Shown here piece by piece: positions 59,098 through 64,000 of a stretch of 64,000 nt of DNA. Numbering within the stretch: position 1 is the first letter of the stretch; every line of letters starts with the position of its first letter. The translations under genes and the position numbers were made by a program. Below the pieces are notes generated by a model. It ran no database searches. It saw only the letters and a program-made list of their open reading frames with translations, and was not told where the DNA came from. This stretch comes from Mortierella alpina (taxonomy: Eukaryota > Mortierellomycota > Mortierellomycetes > Mortierellales > Mortierellaceae): assembly GCA_029449245.1 (NCBI GenBank), contig JANATF010000013.1, positions 1,302,001-1,366,000 on the forward strand, in the 5' to 3' direction.

Positions 59098-59583
59098 CTT
59101 GGTATGACTTGTAAGAGTAAGTGGTGGAGAGTTGGGTTGGGGAAAGCTGAGGATGAAGGAGAGTGAGGATTGGAAAAAAAAGTGGGGCGATTGGAAGGCC
59201 AGCTTTTTATACACAACCATGAGGACTAGGATTGCTTGCAACACAATGGGCGAAACGGACGCGAAGCGGTTCGCCGTTACTGCCTAGTCTATTGTACCAA
59301 AAAAGGTGTCAAGAGTTATCAGATCCCTTATCAGATCCCAGCCCAAGGAGTGCTCAGCTGGGCGCTCGCGCGTCTTTTTTGGTCCATTCAATCTCCACTT
59401 TCATCGGCGCCTCCCGGTAACCCATCCTCTTTGCAGCACAAGTGGAATGCAGGTTTGACAGGGCTCACTCATTTTTACCTCGTCTTTCTGGATAGCCCAG
59501 ACCGAAAAGTTTTCTCTCGCGTTCTCTGTAAGACCACGATATTGTACACCATTCTATAGTGACTGAAGTACAGTGCCGTACTG
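59098..59583. other. Intergenic, promoter of the small secreted gene
   Basis: Holds a minus-strand TATAAAAA (about 59204-59211). No gene seen. Confidence 0.5.
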
Positions 59584-60061
59584 TACAGTACACTCTCGGA
59601 TTAAGCAACAATTTGTAGCTTAATGCGAGGGTGGGCATTCTATCAATTCAAAAATATATTCGAACCTTGAAGGACAGGAAATCTCCCTCGCACAAACTCC
59701 ATGTAAAAAAATCATATGAGTTTTCTACTTTCTCATTTGGAGGTCCCATTTCTACGCATAACAAACTCTTACTTTCAGGATGGATTCCTACAATCACAGG
59801 GTAGAATCATGAAAGGTTTAAGCTTTGTATACACAAGAATGAGGTCTCCAAGGAAGAAGACGTGTTGATTTTAGATTTACATGGGATTTGTGCGTGCCTT
59901 CGAACGGTTCCTGAAAAGAAATCCCCATATGTTTTTTTTACACGGACATTGTGCGCAAGAAGTTTTTTGGTTTTTTAAAGTTCGCATAGATTTTTGAATT
60001 GATAGAATGCCCATCCTCGCATCAAGCTACAAATTGTTGCTTAATCTGAGAGTGGACTGTA
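59584..60061. mobile_element. 478-bp foldback element, Tc1/mariner-type ends
   Basis: The ends are inverted repeats of about 86 bp: the left starts TACAGTACACTCTCGG, the right (complement) TACAGTCCACTCTCAG, then a long shared stretch ATTAAGCAACAATTTGTAGC. Several mismatches separate the arms. Weaker complementarity continues inward (around 59695-59725 with 59930-59965). The element is bounded by TA and begins CAGT like the element at 10182, but the repeat sequence is unrelated. No coding capacity; a non-autonomous, older copy. Confidence 0.75.
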
Positions 60062-63000
60062 CTGTCTGTATACAGTAAGTGTAGTCGAGTTTTCTCAGAC
60101 AAATAAGAGTATGATCAAAGCAAGTTGGGCGTTGGCTTGCAGGGTAGGACTTTAAAATCGATTTTCAATCCCCTCTACACTCACATCGTGACAAACGCGG
60201 TAAGGAAGGAGGTTCTGGGGATGGTTGGCGAGTTTGTTGGCTTTGTTGTTTTTGCGTAGAATGTATGGAATGCGCTACTCGCAGAGCTCAGGCATGTGAA
60301 GTTACGAGGCGTGGTAACTTCAAACTGGGTTCATGAGAACATCAAAAGTTCAAGTCGTTGTGGGTAAAAAAAAAATATGTTCCCAAGTGCAGTTCCTTTC
60401 TTTTTCCCCCACCTCGTTAGTCGACACTTTCAGCAATTGCTGCCCCGCATATTTGCCACGTTGGACACGCACAAAGAATGAATTTCGGGTTCTCTTCAGG
60501 GTTGCTTGTGGCACTTTGATTACCAAAGTCTTCAGGAAACTCTTTCTCTGTCGTGCTTCCAACGTGTCTGGTCTTTTGGTGTTTTCTGTTGCACCAAGGT
60601 GTACTAAAGTGCTCATAAGCTGAAAGTTAACATGGTGGACTATAGACCATACCTTGTCTTGGATTATTGTCCCGTAATGCCAAAGTCGGGAGCGGAGAAG
60701 CGAATATGAAGAGCGAGGATCAGATATGCACGATATATCCTTTTTTGAGATGACCCGATAACTTCCTCTCTCTCTCTCTGCTGCTCAGAATCTTATTCGA
60801 AGGCCGCGCCTTCACAAGTAAGCATTTTACCAAGTCACTTCACTACATACTACTGTGCGACTCGATGGTGTCCAGGTTTCTTGTTTCTGGTGCAACCTTC
60901 TCCTCAACGGGTCCGTCATCCATACATATTCAGAAGGAGCCTAGACTTTCAAGTTCAAAATTATGAATGCCGCATGCTGGCATGTGGCAGGGACTTTCAT
61001 GCAGCGCACCGATGGAGTATGACGAAAGGCTGCACCACATGAAGCAGAGTACCTGCGGGTCTCCATTAATAATAGTAATCCCTGGTTGAATGAGAGCTCG
61101 CGTGCATTTGGGGAATGTTCAATTGGAATTGCTGAAGGCAAGGAGTGCGAGAAGTCATATCGTGATCAACAAAGAATGAGTTGTCTGGTGGCGCACTTGG
61201 TAACGCCGCGGCATTGCTGGCAGGAAAATGAGTTGTTGTATAAGACCAATCGCCCGTCTTGTTTCAGCGAGGCGCGTACCATTTAACTTTAACCAGCTCA
61301 GCTTACTGACGACCGTTCGTTTGGCGCAGTATACGTAGCTGGACCTCTGCATGTCCACTCTTCGAACAGAGATCAGAAGTGGCTAAGAAGTAGTGTTGAG
61401 GGGTGTCCTTGGAGCTCTCTCTGGAATCCTTAGGGTGACAACTGACACATCTCTTCACACATAACAAATGCGCGAGGCAGTTTCTAGCAAGTGGCGACCA
61501 TGGCACTCTTGAAACAATCTCGACAATCGATTCGATCCATGCTAGTTTCATTGACCATGTCGACTCGTCTTCAATCTCATTTTCAAAATCTTTAAACGAT
61601 CGCAACCTACTAGTTGTGTTTCCTCGAGGTGTAGATGAACTAAACCGTTTGCTAAAGCTGTGTGGCTGCAAGCAAACGGAATGAGCTGACAGTTAAAGCA
61701 CTTCCTATTTCTTTGAAACGCCTGTCATTGGGTTACTGCTTAACTTTGAGAAATAGAAAAACGAATGATGTATTAATACTTCTTCAGGCACGAAGACCGC
61801 TGCCTTCACGGATCTTAAAGATTGACATTGTTTTACGCAAGTTATTGAAACAGAACTACTGCGAGCTACCTCTTTCCATCCCTCCAAGGCATCCACCTAA
61901 AGAAAATAGCGCGCCTTTTTTAAAGTAGGCCGTCACGGCCACCTCACCACTCTTGTCCACGAAGGAGCTGAACCTCGCCATATTTGCTAGTCCCACCTAG
62001 CCTCCCTTGCTCATGATACCAAACCTGCTCGATCGCGAAATGGTTCGAGCCGAATTGGCCAGTCGGCAGTCCGCTCTTCAGTTTGACCAGTCTGTGGGGG
62101 TGCTCTAGGTGTGAGACAACTTCTAAAAGGGTGGACCCTCTGTTAGAAGCAGAGTCGAATGCATGACGTCGACTCTCAAGAGCCTACTCTCGTGCCTGAA
62201 CCTCGTTGACTTGCTCTGTTCAGCTAAGGCGGCTCCTAGTACCTTCTTGAACCCATCCAGGTTCACTGTGCCTAACCTAAATTATCCAGAACACAGTACA
62301 TATACGATATTTGTGCATGTCCATGACTTATCTATGACCTCTCATCATTTGACGTTTCTTTCAGGATGTATTCGATTTGTGTGCAGAGCATTTGAGTCTC
62401 CGTTCAAGACAATAACGTTTGCGGAACGTTCATTATCTGACGTTCGCAACTCTCATTGAAGCATAATAGTACTAGTTGTTGCGTACCGAATGCCAATGGT
62501 GGATGAATCGTGAGCTGGACGTTGGTATCGAGTTGCTAGCAGCATCAGGCTGATTTAACGAGCTGCAATAAGCCTACACATCTAAAGACTTGAATTGGGG
62601 GACGGACGACGTCTTCAACAACTGCTCCCTCGAGGCTGTCGAGGTGGTTTTTGCAGTGGACAAAAGATTTTGGTCCAGCGGCGAGGATGCGTCAAACGTC
62701 GTCAATTTTAGTCCATGGAGGCGAAACATGTGTTCGGAAACACAACGGCAAGCGCGCTCTAGCTCGTGCATGTCCCGTTATGGCCTATGCGATTCTCTCT
62801 AAGAGCGGTTTAGCGGCATTCACTTTACGCTTTTGCAACCACTCAGCAACTGTCAACATTTGGTTAGCCGCGAGTGGAAGGGAAATTCGGACTACATAAA
62901 CCCATCGCTGCTGCCGCAGATTCGTTGAGATCCACGTTGACGTCCCACGACCTTACCTTAATTCACACCCCCCTTGTTACGCCCTAGAATACCCCTCCAA

Positions 63001-63081
63001 ATAACCGCGCCTTGTCCTTCGCGAGACCTCTACCATACTTATATGGAGCGCATCTGATACACATATCATATCTTCATAACA
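60062..63081. other. Gene-poor stretch, 3 kb
   Basis: Only short frames without family signal on both strands. No tRNA or rRNA recognised. The last 100 bp upstream of 63082 must hold the promoter of the DUF3712-like gene; CATATCATATC at about 63061-63072 is AT-rich but not a clear TATA box. Confidence 0.45.
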
Positions 63082-64000
63082 ATGTCCTCCGACATTCGTG
63101 ATGAGGGTGAAGATCGTCAACACGATGAGTTCAAAGGGGACGATGGCGACGAGGTGAGGCAGTCCGCACGACCAAAGTTCTATCGGCGTCGCAGGTTCTG
63201 GATCTGCTGCATCCCGACAACTATCATCATTATCATCATCGCTGTCGTCCTGACCTACTATGTGATCATGCCAAAGATCGCGCAAGGCGTTATGAACAAA
63301 GCCGCTATCCATTTTTCAGAAATCGTAAGTCTCAAAGTCCTCGCGCAATAAACCACAGGGGGGTAGAACCAAAACCATTCTCAGCCCTTCATAGGCCTAC
63401 ATGATCGTTTTACTCATCCTTTTTTTCATATCACTCCCATCTATTTCACCAAGGACATCACCCATCCCACGACATCGTCCATGCTCATTGCCATGAAGGG
63501 TGAGATGACGGATACGGGACCTTTTCACGCTGAGATTGAATTCCATCAAGCTGTACGTGTCTCGTGGCAAGGAAAGGAACTCGGAGCTACATGGATTTTC
63601 GGCAAGAGCGAAGTTTCGTAAGTCTCCAAGTCAATGCAGATCCAACATCACTCACTCATGAGAAACAGCTATGAGTTTGACTAACTAATGGCGCTTTCAC
63701 CGTATGTTTTAAAGTGACGGCAGGGGTGACTTGAATCTCTATAGCAGCTTCTCTATCAACGATGCCGGCGCATTCACTGAGTTCTCCAGGCACATGCTGA
63801 ACGCCGATACCTTCGTGTGGCATCTCGAGGGCAAGCTGAAAGTCAAGGCTGTGGGCCGTACTTTTAACGGCCTTCATCTGAGCAAGGACGTGACTATTGA
63901 AGGTGGGTAACCCGAGTGAGTCGTGTGCTATGATGCAACTTACGTCGCTCAACTTATACTTCCACTCCATTCTGACCTTCATTCTGATGTCACAATAGCA
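63082..64000 (+). CDS. Membrane-anchored DUF3712-like protein, 5' part, runs off right edge
   Basis: Exons 63082..63324, 63454..63617, 63715..63902 and 63999.. (continuing); phases 0, 2, 1. The N-terminus is acidic and charged. After a RRRR stop-transfer cluster comes one membrane helix (FWICCIPTTIIIIIIAVVLTYYV), suggesting a type II protein with its bulk outside or in the vacuole. The following beta-rich segment (SSMLIAMKGEMTDTGPFHAEIEF, VSWQGKELGATWIFG, FSINDAGAFTEFSRHML) fits the DUF3712 family of fungal proteins, related in fold to LEA14-type domains. Function is not established for that family. The rest lies outside the window. Confidence 0.75.

Noticed and set aside
62040-62056. GGTTCGAGCC, a tRNA B-box look-alike
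   Set aside because: The flanking bases do not form a T-stem or an acceptor stem, and no A box lies at the right distance.

Overview
This window reads as nuclear DNA of a filamentous fungus. Nearly every intact gene is split by short introns (about 60-180 bp, GT...AG, with one GC...AG). The conserved genes are typically eukaryotic or fungal: chitin synthase, nucleoporin Nup54/57, TGS1, BUB3, the GPI-transamidase subunit PIG-T/GPI16, a BTB-TLDc protein, a Bud4/anillin-like protein, a DUF3712-like protein and several F-box proteins. A bacterial-looking nonribosomal peptide synthetase (NRPS) carrying an intron, together with abundant F-box/LRR genes, fits the early-diverging Mortierellaceae (Mortierella and relatives) best. 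That placement is inference from gene content. I saw no rRNA, tRNA or CRISPR.

Layout. 1-2617: 5' part of an NRPS on the minus strand, running off the left edge. 2618-9146: gene-poor, with a broken Zn(II)2Cys6 regulator (about 5874-6960) and a foldback element (8627-8804). 9147-12279: two tandem copies of an unrecognised secreted-protein family, separated by a near-perfect hairpin transposon relic (10182-10477). 12737-25489: three large minus-strand genes (F-box/ankyrin, BTB-TLDc, ankyrin-anillin-PH). 26081-31695: TMEM42-like membrane protein and NUP54 sharing a divergent promoter, then a Q-rich protein. 31890-36664: a frameshifted F-box fragment and a long F-box/LRR protein. 37299-39126: TGS1. 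39397-43049: second locus of the secreted family (two intact head-to-head genes and one broken copy). 43487-48870: chitin synthase. 51650-57873: PIG-T, BUB3 and a C2H2 zinc-finger gene. 58634-59097: a small secreted cysteine protein. 59584-60061: a third foldback element. 63082-end: a membrane-anchored DUF3712-like gene running off the right edge.

The housekeeping genes do not form one pathway; they are ordinary fungal neighbours (cell wall, GPI anchoring, spindle checkpoint, nuclear pore, RNA cap). The part most likely to be new is the secreted family. It has four intact members and one pseudogene at two loci about 30 kb apart. All intact members share a phase-1 intron inside the signal-peptide coding region, a TATA box 75-105 bp upstream of the start, and a common C-terminal architecture that I cannot assign to any named family.

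Exon coordinates were worked out by hand from splice signals and reading-frame phase. Totals divide by three in every complete model, but no transcript evidence was available.
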